This document shows, piece by piece, positions 1 to 13,400 of a stretch of 64,000 nucleotides of DNA. The translations under genes were made by a program, and so were the position numbers. The stretch covers positions 17,823,076 to 17,887,075 of the forward strand of contig OX387604.1 in NCBI GenBank assembly GCA_947568835.1, given 5' to 3'. The DNA is from Protonemura montana. Lineage: Eukaryota; Arthropoda; Insecta; Plecoptera; Nemouridae. Position 1 is the first letter of the stretch. Each line of letters opens with the position of its first letter. Below the pieces are notes generated by a model that made no database searches, was not told where the DNA came from, and saw only the letters and a list, made by a program, of their open reading frames with translations.

Positions 1-1690
1 CTTGTTCATCTTATTTCCACTTCTGCAATGGCCACCCATTACAGATGGAAAAAAGGAAATTTTTTTTTCTAGGATTGATTTCTGTCCTCAAAACATTGAA
101 TATCCTGATGTGTTTTTTGCCCGTTGAGGTTGGAATTATAATGCATGCTGCCACCACAATGATACCTTCACTGAACCAAAGTTCTTATGTAAAATAATAT
201 TACTAAAATGTGTATTTATAATTTGAAATTGTTACATATCTAATATCTATAGTCAAAGATATGAGATAAATCTGTTGCAATCTGTTGCAACATAGAATGA
301 ATTCAGAGATAATAAAATATAAGTTATTTATTTATCTTTGTGGTATGGCACCCCTGAATTTGGATTTTTCTTTTTTTTCCTTTCACATTCAGTAGCTGTA
401 GCTATTTTTTTATTGCATATTCATTATTTTGAAGTGACCAATCGAAGTGGCTAATGTTTCGAAGAATCAATAAATGGTTCAATATTTTTACTATTAAATT
501 ATTATTTATTATTAATTACTAACTTAGTTATGCACCATTACCAGTGACAAAAACTAGTAACTAAGTCTCGTTTTTCCAAAGGCTGACCCAAGAATAATGA
601 TTATTAGTACTAATTGTTGTGATATATTAAACCTCTTTACTGAGACCTTATTTTTTATAGTTATTATTTATAGTTAGGAACTACCTACACTTCATGAATA
701 TAAATTATAAATTAAATTAGATAATTGGTTTATCTGTAGATTTTAGAAGACATCGGATGCTAGCATTAGGAGAGTGTAATGGACATATTTGCCTTTCTTT
801 TTTAAGAAAACAATAGTTATGGAGATGACATTAGTGTGTGCAGTGTATGCCTGCTCACTGAGGATTACTTGTCTCTCATGGGTATTGAGCTGTACCTAAT
901 GCTTTCACTGATACAATTTTATGCGCCAACAAAATTTTGCATTTTGCCTAATAGGGGTTTTCTATGGTGTGTTACAACTGTACAATTTTTAGAATTGAAA
1001 TTGATATTAATTGACAAGTTGAAGCCACTTTCAGGTCTTCAACATACCTTGAATGGCACTCTTATCATCATCTGTGTTAGTTTAATTTTTACCTAGGAGT
1101 GTAAGACTAAATATCTTAATAAGTTGACTTGTCTGCTGCTTTATCAAATATTGGCATCGTAAATAAATAATAATGTAAACGTGCTAACAGAAAATGTGTA
1201 GGGTTCCATCAGTGGGCATAATGCTGAAGATTATTTGATTGGGTTTGATTAGGAGATTGAAAATGTATTAAAGTGTAAGTTTAAGGTAGGGTTTGGGCTA
1301 ACAAATGTAAACTGCCTTTAATAACCTCGTTGATTTATCAATTTCAATACATTTTAGTGATACTTTAGTCCAAACATTGTATCTTGTATTAAAAGTATGA
1401 ATATAAAAGGCAATGCACACTCTTCCATGTATTATTATCATTTCACATTGTTTTGTACCAATCAATTATGAAAATAATATCTGCATTAAACAGTAAGATG
1501 TGAGTTCTTGTTGTCCTACACTTTTAACAGACGGGTGGGTCACCACAAATCGGTCAATCTAGGAGTGGTTTCTGTGGACGTTTGTAGTATCTTGGATGGG
1601 GATCATTGAAAACTTGAATTCCAACCTTTACTTCTAATGTCAGTTCCTCCACACTAGCTCGAGGCTTAGTTTTCTTTTCAGTATAATCAG
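1..1690. other. AT-rich stretch, no gene recognised
   Basis: This stretch is strongly AT-rich with many stop codons in all frames. The only open stretch near 836-1096 has no recognisable domain, codon bias or splice context. It may be 3' UTR or intergenic DNA of a gene left of the window, but nothing here shows that. Confidence 0.5.
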
Positions 1691-1691
1691 T

Positions 1692-1843
1692 TTTTATGAT
1701 GTGTTTTCCGGTTTTGCTCTGTTGGGACGAGGTTTGGGACTAGGTCCTGAAGATGACGAGCCGTGCCTCGTCGAAACGTGAGACCCTTTTTAGGGCCACA
1801 AACCTTGTCCCAACAGAGCAAAACCGGAAAACACATCATAAAA
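1692..1843. repeat. Hairpin repeat with 37-bp arms
   Basis: Arms at 1692-1728 and 1807-1843 are perfect reverse complements by eye, and each contains the string TTTTCCGGTTTTGCTCTG or its complement. The intervening 78 bases hold a second small hairpin: GACGAG at 1755-1760 pairs with CTCGTC at 1767-1772. It is bordered by CTGAAGA (1747-1753) and GAAAC (1773-1777). This resembles the terminal hairpins of some retroelements, but I cannot name a family. Confidence 0.7.
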
Positions 1844-2068
1844 TCAAACCATGTAAACCATCAAAACATTCACTCAACCAGTATAATCAGTGCATTGCTT
1901 TTAAAGAAAAAGGAACAGCGGTTCTTGTACTGAGGCCCGTAGGACCGTGTGGAATGAACGCATACCTTTAAAGCACTGGAACATTTGCAAAAGAATATTT
2001 GATAAAGTGGACTGAGTTTGTAACATCGTTACCATGTGTATAAAATGGAAACATGTCAATAACGTGTT

Positions 2069-3581
2069 CAGTGGCGTAACTAACGGCGGAGGGCCCACGA
2101 GTGAAAGCTCGTGGGGCCCACCATGAGGGAAGAACGAGGGTGCGTGCCGTACCTACTCGCGCTGGCCGCGACGAACCCGTGCCGACGACCCACGTCAAAT
2201 TTATTTGTTGTGTTTGCCAAAATAATCTTAAAGTTAATAGTTGTATTTCAGGTACTCTCACTACCCAACTGAGGCTGTGGGACTAGCCTTCTCCTGGTAA
2301 TGGTTACGAAGTTACTACGTTGCTACAACCGCTGAGTGCATACACTACACACTCAACGCTACTGCCATACTCTTTGTCGGCGCAAATGACTGAATTTGCG
2401 TTATTTCTTCGGGTTTGGATTACTTCTTTTTCCCAAAAGTGGGAACAATTTTTTTAATACAATACAGTAAGTAGTTAAGTAGTCATTATTCACTGGACTT
2501 CAGTGGCTGGCGGTAGTCATCGCGGGGCGCAGAAAAGGCGTAATAAATGTGAAATTAAAAGTGAATACAATTCGTTAAATCAGAGGCTTTTACGTGTCCA
2601 CTGGTTCGAGTTTTCTGGTATGCAGCGATAGTTTGGCCGTGACAAAAGAAACTTCTTATAATACTGGGAATTTGTCTGACGTGCAGAGTAGATAGGATTA
2701 TACTTATTGAATGCAGAGGTTAATTAGTAACAATCCCCGTTTCAGTTTTTCTCAATCAACTTTGGTGCAAGGTGTCTTGTTCCATTTCCTCACTCATAAA
2801 GTATAGTATGCGGTCCCTTCGATCTTAAATGTGTGATTCTTTCTTAATCTGTAGTCACTTTGATGTGAATATCACTGCAAATTGAGTTTAATGTATAGTA
2901 GCTATCTTTTAGCTGTCTCAGACAGAACGCGTATGAGACTAAAATATTTGCGTTCTCGTCATGTCGAGACTGCCCAAATTTCCCGGCACTATTAAACTAT
3001 GAATAATCCAACTGCTCGCAAGCATTACCCGGATATCGTTGGTGCCCATACGAAACATTTTCTTGTTGACAAGGGCCCATATCGTACTTCGGAGTCTTTT
3101 ACAACTAGTACTGAGTTAAAATGAAGCTTGTCTGCTAGCTACTATGAAACAAAATCTAAAACGGGACATCGCTATTCATCTGCACGTATTGTCGCGATGT
3201 CGCGTATTGTCAATCGTATTGGCTATTTGCTGATAAAAAAGACAAGTAGCTGTTTATAAAAGGGGAAGCTACCTCGGGGCTAATAGAATTCGTGACTGGA
3301 AACAACTATAAGTCATTTTTCATCTTGGATCGCTTTCGGTGATCCCGATTAATTACTAAATCGCAAAGAATTGTTTATTTCTAGTAACCATACATTTTTT
3401 TAAGTATCTTTTTCAGCACTCGCAAGTTACCATAATCCCATTGTGTACACAAATGTGTTCGATACAGAAACATTAGAACTGTTTTTTTTTCAGACCCCTT
3501 TCTTTGTTTGGGGGGGGGGGGGGGGGGGGACCCAACGAAAAATCTTGCCCCTGAGCCCAGGAATACCTAGTTACGCCACTG
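2069..3581. mobile_element. hAT-like non-autonomous DNA transposon, 1.5 kb
   Basis: Both ends carry the 14-bp terminal inverted repeat CAGTGGCGTAACTA (2069-2082, and its complement at 3568-3581). The flanking octamers AACGTGTT (2061-2068) and AGCGTGTG (3582-3589) match at six of eight positions, consistent with a decayed 8-bp target duplication as hAT elements make. CAGTGGCGTA-type ends are common in hAT elements. No transposase frame is visible inside, so it is non-autonomous. The interior contains a 20-base G run and a GGGCCCACGAG hairpin near 2091-2119. Confidence 0.72.
3510..3529. repeat. Poly-G tract, 20 nt
   Basis: Uninterrupted run of 20 G inside the right end of the hAT-like element. 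It is one of eight G or C runs of 17 nt or longer in the window. Confidence 0.95.
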
Positions 3582-3589
3582 AGCGTGTG

Positions 3590-4485
3590 TACTGACAGTG
3601 CTCCAACAATGCTTGGAGTTGAGCATTTTGGATTGATTTTCGTGACTTTTGATTTTCCTTCTCAATTCTACAAAGATGGTTCTAAGAGTGCTGCCCTAAC
3701 GGCCTTTTCACACTACTCACACTAAAAAAATTTCCAAATAGATTATATGCAAAAAATAACATGATAGTTGTACTGGTCAAACAAAGCCAAACAAGGAAAA
3801 ACTAGTTCAAGCAAAGCATATGCATCCATTAGATTTCACTTAAGTTTCAGTACTTAAATGTTGTACCTACCTAATATTTTTTGGATAGTTTACTGGTAAT
3901 AAAAAAAAGTTTTTTCACAGCAGCCTACACATGCAGAGCCTAGCAATGCCATTCATAACAAAATTTCTTAAAATATTCTAATATTAAAATAAAATATAAA
4001 AATAAAAAATATTTAAAATATTTAAAAATTTCTTAATATATTTCTAAATAAAGCATTGAAAAATGTCTAAAAGGACTGCCACACAAGAAATTTGGTACGG
4101 CCAGAAAATCGCCGCAAAGATTGGTTGAAATCACTAGGGAACAGTTATGTGTTCAAATTCCCTTTCCTTGAAAGGGGGGGGGGGAGAGAATCGAATAAAT
4201 TTTTCTTCGAGGGCCGGGAATGCAACAGTCAGTTATGCTACTGACAAGATGTTAACTCTAAGTTGACTGGACTCAGATTCATAACAGATAAAGCATCTGT
4301 TCGTGAAATAAACCAAATGTGATTTAATTTTAATCCAATGGTATCATCTACTGATAACTTTCAAAATTAAATTGTTATCTTGTCATAGATTTAAAGATAA
4401 AACATAAATAGTTTTAAGTCAGAATCAATTACCGGTTGAGTTGATTTTTCTTGTAGAAGACAATCACATAGTTTTAATAGACAAT
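3590..4485. other. Upstream region of the protease homologue, no gene recognised
   Basis: AT-rich DNA between the hAT-like element and the signal-peptide exon. It contains an 11-nt G run near 4174-4184. The promoter of the downstream gene should lie here or further left, but I see no clear TATA or initiator element I would defend. Confidence 0.45.
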
Positions 4486-7400
4486 ATGCGTGATATTCCT
4501 TTCATTTCAGTCTTAGCAGTTGGTGCAATCCTTCTCACATGTAAGTGTGCTTATTTTCCCTGATTCCAAAACCATGTGTATTACTGATAAGTTAGCAGTG
4601 GTGTGGCCCTAGCAGTCCTGTATAGATGGCGTGCACTTTATGACCCACCTTATGCCAACTAGGTCAGGGATCTCACACCCAACCACCACTACCACCACCA
4701 CCACCACCCGTGTGTCGCACTAAAGATAGAAGTAGCAACCAAAAAATATGTCTATTGCCATGCAAGGACATATTTTCCGTCTTCCCTGCTCCACCCAAAA
4801 GTTAAGTCGAGATAAATACCTTTCTAAATTGACACTGCAACTACCCATTTTCAGCACTACACCACTAGTTAGATCCTAGGTAGCAAACCAGTGAGCTGCA
4901 ACGCACTACTGTACTCTATAATCTATTGTACAACTGGTATGCCATTGACCGACTCACAAGAGCTCACTCATTTGCACAAGGGCAAACTGACTAACAGACT
5001 AACTGATTGACTTATTGACTGACTGACCATCCGACCAACTGACTTGAATGTTTGATTCGGCAGGCGTCTCGGCAATTGCGCAAACACGAGTAGGGGAATC
5101 TTCGACACCTGGGACTCCAAGAGCACCAGGAGCTCTGCGATCTCGCATCGTTGGTGGGAGCATGATTGATATTGAGGAGGCCCCATACCAACTTTCCGTG
5201 GAGCTCTTTGGCACCCATGCTTGTGGTGCATGTGTCCTGAGTGCCCAGTGGGCACTTACAGCAGCAAACTGCGCCGATCGGTAAGTGCCCACGTAGTTGT
5301 TGGAGACAATTGTTTGACTTGACACAACTTTGTAGCCAAGATGACTTGATAAGGCCAGGTCTATAGTACGTTCATCAGCATCAACATCATCAGTTTCATC
5401 AAAATACTGAAGGGAGATACTTTTTCTTCAGATTTTAATTGTGGGTTAGACAGGTTTGTGCATCGGCTAGAGAGTATTGACGCACTGACGACCAACCACT
5501 CTCTTTCTCTATCACACATGTTCTTGTTGAACATGGGCTGTTCATCGGTAGTTGCGTTTTTTAGTGCTATCCTAATTTATAAAATATGGTGATAAGAACT
5601 TCAAGTCTCCTTTCATTATCATTGATCACAGAGAAACCCGTTTTTTTGCTAATAAAATAGTTACCCCCGTTTAGTGGTTGTGAACATTTTCATAGATTTC
5701 GATTGCCTACAATATAAACCTTTTTAACAATTTTTTCTGAAAACAATTCAGTAGGTTTGAGTTGACAACACTAAAAAGTACAATGGAACAATCACGAAAA
5801 ACTCATACCCCAAACACACACACATATTGCAAGTCCAAATGCATTTTATTAAGAGAGGACATTAAAAGTATCGTTTGGTTTGCTACGCTCATCAATTAAC
5901 GTTATCTACACTTTCCCATCTCTCCTGCCGCACTCTTTTAGAGATAGAACAACTGCTTTGGTGGCATGGATAAGTGGAGAAATCATGTTGCTTACGCTGT
6001 ACCATTTATAGGAAAATATATAAAAGGGTTATTATCAATAGGAATCAATCAATATAATCAATAAGCTGGAAGACCAAAACTTTTTCTATGGCTCATGACT
6101 CAAACAGACTAACGTCAATTGATTCGATTTTAGTGCTAACAACGACACGGATCTGATCTACCTTCGTGCTGGAAGTAGTTTCTACGGCCGAGAAGGAACG
6201 GTACACGCAATCGAGCTGATTGTTATTCATCCAGACTTTGATGACTACAACTACTATCAGGACATTGCACTGTTAAAGGTAACACCACCACCAACACCGG
6301 GATGTACTGTTGAAGGTTTTTTTTTGTTTGTTGTTTGTTTGTTTATTTCGTTAACCACAAAAAAAAAAAATCATAATTTCTTCACATAGTTATCCACAAA
6401 GCCCATTGGGCTCATCTGTGGAGCAAAAATATAAAAATAGAATTGTACAACAACTAATAATAACAGCCAATCTACAAAAATGAAGTGAAATACACAAATG
6501 AATGAGATACATAAAGAGTGGTACAGGATTTTTTTATGTTTGTAAAAGCAAGTTTTTAACACAGTATTTAATTTGACGAAAGGTTTCAAGCTCACGAATT
6601 TCTGGTGGAAGTTTGTTAAAAAGCAGTGGAATCTGATATTCATGCGTTCGCTTACCATACTTGTTTATATGTGGTGGGATTATGAAGGGTTCTATGTTTC
6701 TTAGCCTTGATTTCATTACCAGACTAGATTTAAGAGTCTTGTGCGTATTGTCAAAGAAATATTTTAAGTACATTTTGTAATTAAAAAGTTCACGCACTGG
6801 TAATATCTGTAAATTCTGGTAAATGTCCCTTACATTATGACTGTTCTCTTTCAATGATCTTAAGGAGATAGCTTTTATTATAGCATTTTGAATCGATGAA
6901 ACCCTTTCTATAAAATAATCTGACGCATTGCCCCATGACAACAATCCATATAATAGCTGTGTTTCTACTAAAGCTAGGTAAACTGATTTTAACAAGTGAC
7001 ATGGTGTTCCGAGGGATCGCAGTTTGAACAAACACAGATAAAGTTAACACAGATTTGCCATCCCCATGGAGGAACGACTGCTTAAAAGAAATCACTACTA
7101 TTCATTTAGAAGTCTGCTGCAGAAGAGCATTAGCATAGTGATCTTGTAAGAGAGTGTGAGGGGGAGGGGGGGTGAAGAGGGTAGGGGACTAAGTTGCAAA
7201 TAATGCCATCCATCAGAAGAGGTCTAAACTATTTTAGTGTGTAGACGAGTGGAATGCAGATGAGTTTTGCATACCAATTCTAATTCAGGATGAAATATCT
7301 CTGTAAACTTTACCTGTGGCACAAACCACCCTCAACACCAGGACGCTGGCCTGTTGAAAGTTCACACATCTTTCCTTGAACGAGCATAATGTACTCAGAC

Positions 7401-8488
7401 TTGACGTAGCTTGGCCATCTTTCTCTACTTACTAGCCTGCTGTTAATAACACCAGTCCACTTCGTATTTTCTCTTAAGGTGATCGAGCAGTTCGGTCTTG
7501 GCGCGACGATCGCAACAATTTCCCTCGCATCCGTCGAGCCTTCTCTCGGAGCCATCTGCACCCTCACTGGATGGGGTCGGACCCACGCGGAGTATCCTGT
7601 TATTCCAGAACAGTTGCGTAAAGTCCAGGTGCGACTATGAAACACACATTTTAACGCTTGCCACAACTCCCTAGCATGAGAGCACCAAACAATTTGGTGT
7701 CTTGGGAACACGAGTTCTCTTAAGATAATTCTTCAAAACTGCCCTGAGTCCAGAACTGACCAGTTCTGTGTGGGAGAGAGCTCTCTCAGGTCGGAGGAAT
7801 ACAAATAAGAAAGCCTTGCTTAAAAACCTCTCAACATCATGAATTAGTGGAGGATAAGTGGAGGAATTCAATAAATATTTAATAATATGGGTCCTGGAGA
7901 CGACTATGATTGAGAGGGTTGAACTATTGAAAATAACAACATCATGAGTCCATTGGGTGAAATGGTTTCAAACTAACCTAATCTTACTTAGTCTAGTCTA
8001 TAAGCCCCATGGCATAACCTTTTCGTTCAAAATACTTTTACGCCAAAACAATTGTGCACAGCTGTACAGCTTATTTGATTTTTTTTTTTTTTTTAATCAT
8101 GCCATATCATGAGGTAAGGAAGGGATTAAATGTGTCACTACAACAGATCACCACCTTCCATTAATTACTGGCATGGCAGGGGGACAATAATTGACAAAGC
8201 TATTTGATATGAATGCAGCTGCCGGTGATTGAGCTGACCCACTGTGACCTACTCTACCAAGTATATGACGGGGTAGCCAATACCAGTCTTTGTGCGGGCC
8301 CGGACTCTGGAGGCCAGGATGCATGTCAAGGAGACTTCGGTGGTCCTCTGGTGCTCGATGCCACCCTCGTGGGGATTGCCTCATGGGGGAAGGGGTGCGG
8401 TCAGCGGGGATACCCAGCGGTGTTCACTAGCATTGCGCTCCTCCGTGATTGGATACTATCGGTGGCGCCAGCGGTCACTTACGGATAG
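4486..8488 (+). CDS. Secreted trypsin-fold serine protease homologue, catalytically dead
   Basis: Five exons join in frame: 4486-4540, 5064-5280, 6134-6278, 7479-7628 and 8219-8488, giving 278 residues. Residues 1-22 form a signal peptide (hydrophobic LAVGAILL, likely cleavage after VSA). A short Pro/Ser/Thr-rich propeptide ends at R46, followed by the mature IVGG at 47-50. The S1 landmarks follow: TAA(N)C at 84-88, DIALL at 134-138, TGWGR in exon 4, and DACQGD(F)GGP at 223-232. The catalytic His is Asn (N87) and the catalytic Ser is Phe (F229); the Asp (D134) and the trypsin-like pocket Asp (D223) remain. Each change is one base away from the active codon. By family knowledge, such serine protease homologues act as cofactors, binding proteins or regulators, often in arthropod immune cascades; a role here is inferred. 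An ancient retroelement fragment lies in intron 3. Confidence 0.9.
6534..7031 (-). mobile_element. Non-LTR retrotransposon reverse-transcriptase C-terminal fragment
   Basis: A 165-codon minus-strand frame begins with LKSVYLALVETQLLYGLLSW followed by a motif like IERVSSIQNAIIKAI. These are hallmarks of the region after the catalytic palm in jockey/CR1-like non-LTR reverse transcriptases. It ends with the family's usual YGKRTHEYQIPLLFNKLPPE-type tail. No catalytic part remains and the fragment sits inside intron 3 of the protease homologue in antisense orientation, so it is a dead 5'-truncated insertion. Confidence 0.8.
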
Positions 8489-8587
8489 CACCTATCAGTC
8501 TGAAATACTTGGTACATTTTCGTCTTTGTTATTTAAGGTGTCCACATTTAAGCATTTGGAAGTTATTTTTTTCTACAGCTTGATTAA

Positions 8588-8593
8588 AATAAA
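8588..8593 (+). terminator. Candidate polyadenylation signal of the protease homologue
   Basis: AATAAA about 100 bases after the TAG stop at 8486-8488. It is the first canonical hexamer downstream. The reverse-transcriptase remnant starts here as well, so the mRNA end may lie inside inserted DNA. Confidence 0.5.
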
Positions 8594-8594
8594 A

Positions 8595-8920
8595 TCATGT
8601 GCTTGGCTTGAGCTCAATGTTAACAATATTTCGTTCAGGTCAATATATCATGCTAAATTTTTTGGAATAGTGATAGATAAAAATGTACGGTGAACTTAGG
8701 TCAGCATGTAGTGCCCTTTTTGCTTGTTTTTTTACACTCATGGTCCATTATGATTCAAAATAGAATACTGGTGATTCAGAAACAGGCCATTAGAACGTTT
8801 CCCAAGGCTTGTAGTGTAAGTGAAGAGGAATATTTGTTCAAGAAAAAGTGTTATCTATCAATGCATTTTTATACTAGAGATTTTTTGAATAAGAACATGG
8901 TTGTCTTATGGTTTTCAAAA
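8595..8920 (+). mobile_element. Degenerate non-LTR reverse-transcriptase remnant
   Basis: Plus-strand frames contain KFFGIVIDKNV near 8655-8690, matching the FLGI.ID.. motif of non-LTR reverse transcriptases. Then, in a shifted frame, IQNRILVIQKQAIRTF appears at about 8755-8800, matching the ILQKRAIR motif. The separation by stop and frameshift shows decay. It belongs to the same broad class as the fragment at 6534-7031 but is much more degraded. Confidence 0.65.
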
Positions 8921-9029
8921 TACAGGAAAACGTATTTTTTTATCTTTAAGTCATATTTGGGAACCGTACAAGCATTTCTAACCCAGAAGAGCATTTTTTT
9001 GAACAAAGGATACAAAATATAATAATTTG

Positions 9030-10411
9030 TAGGTGCCGAGCGTTATTAGTTTGCAGTCACAGACCTCTCCGTTTGATGTTGTATTTGCTTTGCACCATAC
9101 TATATAAATACAATAAACAACAATATCATTTTTGACATCAGTTTGAAAATGGATGAACCAGTTGCACAAAAACTATTGGGACCAGCTGTACAACCAACCG
9201 GACACCGGACCATGCCCAGTAATAGATACGACTCACCATAAGCAGAAAATAAGCATATGCAGAAAAACCTTGTGAATTGTATAAAATATACAAATGTACC
9301 CTGAGATAAAAGGAAAGGGTTACACGTCATTCATTAACCAATAGGTACTGACAAGATTTCCAAGTCACCTGGGTACTAAACCACTAGATTTGTAGGCTCC
9401 GTCGTTACGGTCCTGTAATATGGGTGAAAACACATGGTCAAGAAACATGTGAAAAATAAATGGCTAAGGTATAACATGGTGAGTATAAACTTGTGTATGT
9501 GCTTTATAATTCTACTGATTTATTTCTTATTTTTGGTTTGGGAGACCAACCTACGAACCCCTATTTTCCAAGGCGTCACCTCCCGGATCCATTCGGCTGC
9601 AGGATTCCAAATTGAGTGGATGTGTTCACTCTTTTCTAGACGCTATGTTTTAGAATTTGCAGTTTGTGTTTTCGTTTTTTTCCCAGTGTTTCCAGCTTAG
9701 TTGGGTAGGTAAAATACATGTTTTTTACTTTGCCAGAAAAATGTCGGGGCTCTTGCAACATTATGCAAATCTAAAAAATCTTATTCTTTCGGGGCCATGT
9801 CTGTCAATAAATCTGGTTTATTATCCGTCAACTTATTGAATGTTACTTCGCTTATGTCGCTTAATGCTAATGAAATAAATAAATAAAAATGTAGATTTCG
9901 ATTTTCTTACACAATAATTGGCTCGAGGGGCCTGCTATTGTAAAAATGTTGCAGTGGTCCTGTACAGCCTGTTTGGTAACTCAGGTAACCAAGAAATCGT
10001 GTCTTTATTGGGTATTGGACGCTGTCTAGCCCCTTCAGAAACGCTAGCCCAAATTTTCTTTTATCTCATGGAACCTCTGTATGGTCTTGCCCTTGTCAAC
10101 TCAAATGGTTTTTACGTGATTTGAATAGTTTGAATGGTTGGGCGGTGCTTTGCAGGTACGATTATAGCCTCTTTCAAGGTATTTATATATCCGCCATGTT
10201 GAATCTGAATATGCCGCTAGTTGGGGTCCTCGATTTGTCCGGGTATGTCAATCACTTTCTGTCAGGCTATAATGGTGGGCTGGCGAAGCATTTCTGAAAA
10301 TTTTATTCCTGACTGGAACTAATAATAGATAACAGCTTAGTTAGATATTTTTAACATGATTTTTAGCATGCTCTTACTTGTTTCTATGTCATTTGAAAGT
10401 CTAAATCCACA
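9030..10411. other. Intergenic region upstream of the ATG4-like gene
   Basis: No coding sequence recognised. The AAATAAATAAATAAAAATG-like tail near 9870-9893 resembles the 3' simple-repeat tail of a non-LTR element. The promoter of the autophagy gene must lie here, but I see no specific element to call. Confidence 0.45.
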
Positions 10412-13400
10412 ATGAATCAAAGAACAGATTTCTCTAAAAAGAATGTTGTAGCTCTGACAGGGCCAAGGAAAGAATTATCTGCACAATCTCAGAATCGAGA
10501 CGAAGAAAATGAACCCTATGATACTGAACGAAAAGTCAAGACAAAATTGCAGTCCATGTGGAATAACATGAAATATGGTAGGTTTTGAAAATGATAAACT
10601 AAATGTTAGCTTGGAGAACCTCACTTTTACCTGCCATAGCAGACCTAGTGCTACCCAGTGTTGACTGATAACTACCCATTGCCCTAATTAATCCCATTAC
10701 TGTCACCTCTTAAGAATGAAATTGATAAATTTTTTCTGTGTAGGTAGGCAAGTTCATACACCTACATTTAGCACGAAAACCCTTTAACAATAGTTAATAG
10801 TAATGTCGGGGAATTAGGTCCTTCTCCCATCACATTACTAATTTATTTAAGCCTAATATACTTGCCTCATATAAAATCTCTAACATATGGTTGGCTTGTT
10901 ATTACTTATTTTAGGTTGGACTGTCAAACTGAAAACCAACTTTTCCAAAGATTCCCCTGTTTGGTTACTTGGAAAATACTACCATCGTAAAGGGGATGCG
11001 GCATCTAGTGGCTCCGGGCTGAGTCGGTCAGACCCTAGAATGCAAGATTTCCTCATGGCAGATGAGGAAGGAATAGAAGGCTTCAAAACAGACTTTCTAA
11101 CTCGCATCTGGTTCACATATCGCAGAGAATTCCCACTTTTGAATGGATCCAATTTCACGACAGACTGTGGGTGGGGATGTATGCTCCGTAGTGGTCAAAT
11201 GCTAATGGCTCAAGCATTGATATGCCACTTCTTGGGAAGAGGTTTGTGCCCATATACTGTGGTACATTTTGTTTTCTGCTTGACATTTCTTAAAAGGTTT
11301 ACCTCAATTTCAATTTGGTTGTAACAAATGATAGCTATAACTACTTACATTATTTTAGGGTGGCGATGGCTTGATCAGGAGATCAACAATGCAAAGCTGC
11401 ATCGAGAAGACCGATATCATCGAATGATTATCAAGTGGTTTGGTGATAACGATTCATGTAATAACCCGCTTTCAATTCACAAGCTTGTTGCTCTAGGTGA
11501 ATCTACAGGGAAACGACCTGGAGATTGGTATGGTCCTGCATCGGTAGCCCACCTAATGAGGTAGGGATTGTGAACTCATTTCTAACCAGTAGATTTGTGT
11601 TGCAGCTTTGATTTAAAATATATTTTTTGGTTTCATTAGAAAGTTCAAAATCTTTGCTGAGTGATGTTACAATATGTGGTTTTGTAATTAACACATGCTT
11701 GTTTCTGAATGTGATTCCGGTATTAAAGTGTTTTATCAATTATACTTACTCTTTCTAGGCAAGCGGTGGATGTCGCTACAAATACCAATATCGAGTTTCA
11801 GCAATTGACTGTATACGTTGCTCAGGACTGCACAGGTTGTTGAACTATGCTAAACTTTAAATATTCTAACTAGTGTGATTTTCTCCAATGTATTAATCAT
11901 GGTGTTTATATTTTAGTCTATATACAGGACGTGTTGGATCGCTGTGTTGACACAACTTTGCCAACCCAGTGGAAGTCTTTGATCCTTTTGGTACCTGTAA
12001 GACTAGGTGCAGACAAAATTAACTCCGTGTATAACCCTTGCCTGACGTCATTGCTTACTTTGGAACAATGTATCGGAATAATCGGTGGCCGTCCTAAACA
12101 TTCCTTGTACTTTGTGGGCTTTCAAGGTAACCATAAATCACATATCTTCAATATTTGGAGTCTACTATTTTCTGAATTCCCTTATGTACATGGTTTCATT
12201 TGGCTGTTTTTCAGACGACAAACTAATTCATCTAGACCCACATTACTGCCAACAAGTGGTCGATGTGTGGGAAGCGCAATTCCCTCTTGGCAGCTTTCAC
12301 TGTAGGTCCCCAAGGAAGATGAGTCTCTCGCGAATGGATCCATCGTGCTGCATCGGTTTCTACCTACGAACAAAAGAGGAGTTTGAAGAGTTTTGTCTCC
12401 TTGTGCAGAGGGTAAGTGATTTACTTTCCTTGTCATATTTCTCCTTTGCATGCAGGTTAAGGGTTCTGTGCCCAAGTCCCATGTTTTAACCCCTTCTTGC
12501 TAATGCTGCTATTCAAAAGAATACTGACCACATTTTTTGGCGTGTTGGAAACTCTAGTTCTCGTGAGATCACGTAAGTTGAGCAACACTACGTTGGGTCA
12601 GATTTTCGATGGGTGATCATAATACTCATGAGTTGTGTTTGGTAGAGAGGTTGGGAGAGATTGAGGTTTGTATGACAGCTGCACTTGCCTTGTTTATACA
12701 CCCCTCAACAGCATGGATTTTTGGAGAAATCCTGTTGTTTGAGTTGAACCACCATCCTTCGGAGAGGAAATTAGGACAGGAGCCTTCTTCGCTAACTTTT
12801 TCGTCGCTAAAGCCTGGCAATGGGAGTCCATTTCTGCGAAATGGCATTCGCGACCAAAAGTTTGTATTCACTAGCTAGTAATGCGATCCAAAGCCGCGAA
12901 TTGGAATTACAATCAGGACTTTCACTTTCTGAGTCGACCGGACCACGCAAATAGACAAAGTTGGATTATAGGCTGGTAAACAATCAGCATCATCGTCAAA
13001 GGATCCTTTCGAAGTTTTAAGTTTATATTGTGAGATGTGTCATGTTACGCATTCCTGGATAAAGATAATTTCATTGTGCTTCCGAGAAAAAACATCCGCA
13101 ATAATTAAGAGTAACGAAGATTTTTAGAATGTTAAAATATTGTAGTGAAGGTGATGCCCAAAGTATTGGCATAGAACAAGGTTATCATTTCCATTCAAAG
13201 AAGGCGTACAAGATGAATATTGAAAATAAATATGAAATTATTGATGGTTATGGTAATTTATAAAATATATGATAATTATAAAAGGTTATTGAGTTTAATG
13301 AATACATGTAGAAAATAAACAATTTAAGAAGGAATAGACTAAAAGTTAGCGAATAAGGCTCCAGTGGTACGCTTGGTGCTCTACGACAGGAGTAGGCTAC

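Noticed and set aside
836..1096. 86-codon plus-strand open frame
   Set aside because: It begins with GTG, has no domain, biased codons or splice context, and lies in AT-rich DNA.
5012..5325. Several overlapping minus-strand frames opposite the protease exon
   Set aside because: They are antisense shadows of the protease exon at 5064-5280 and show no family motif.
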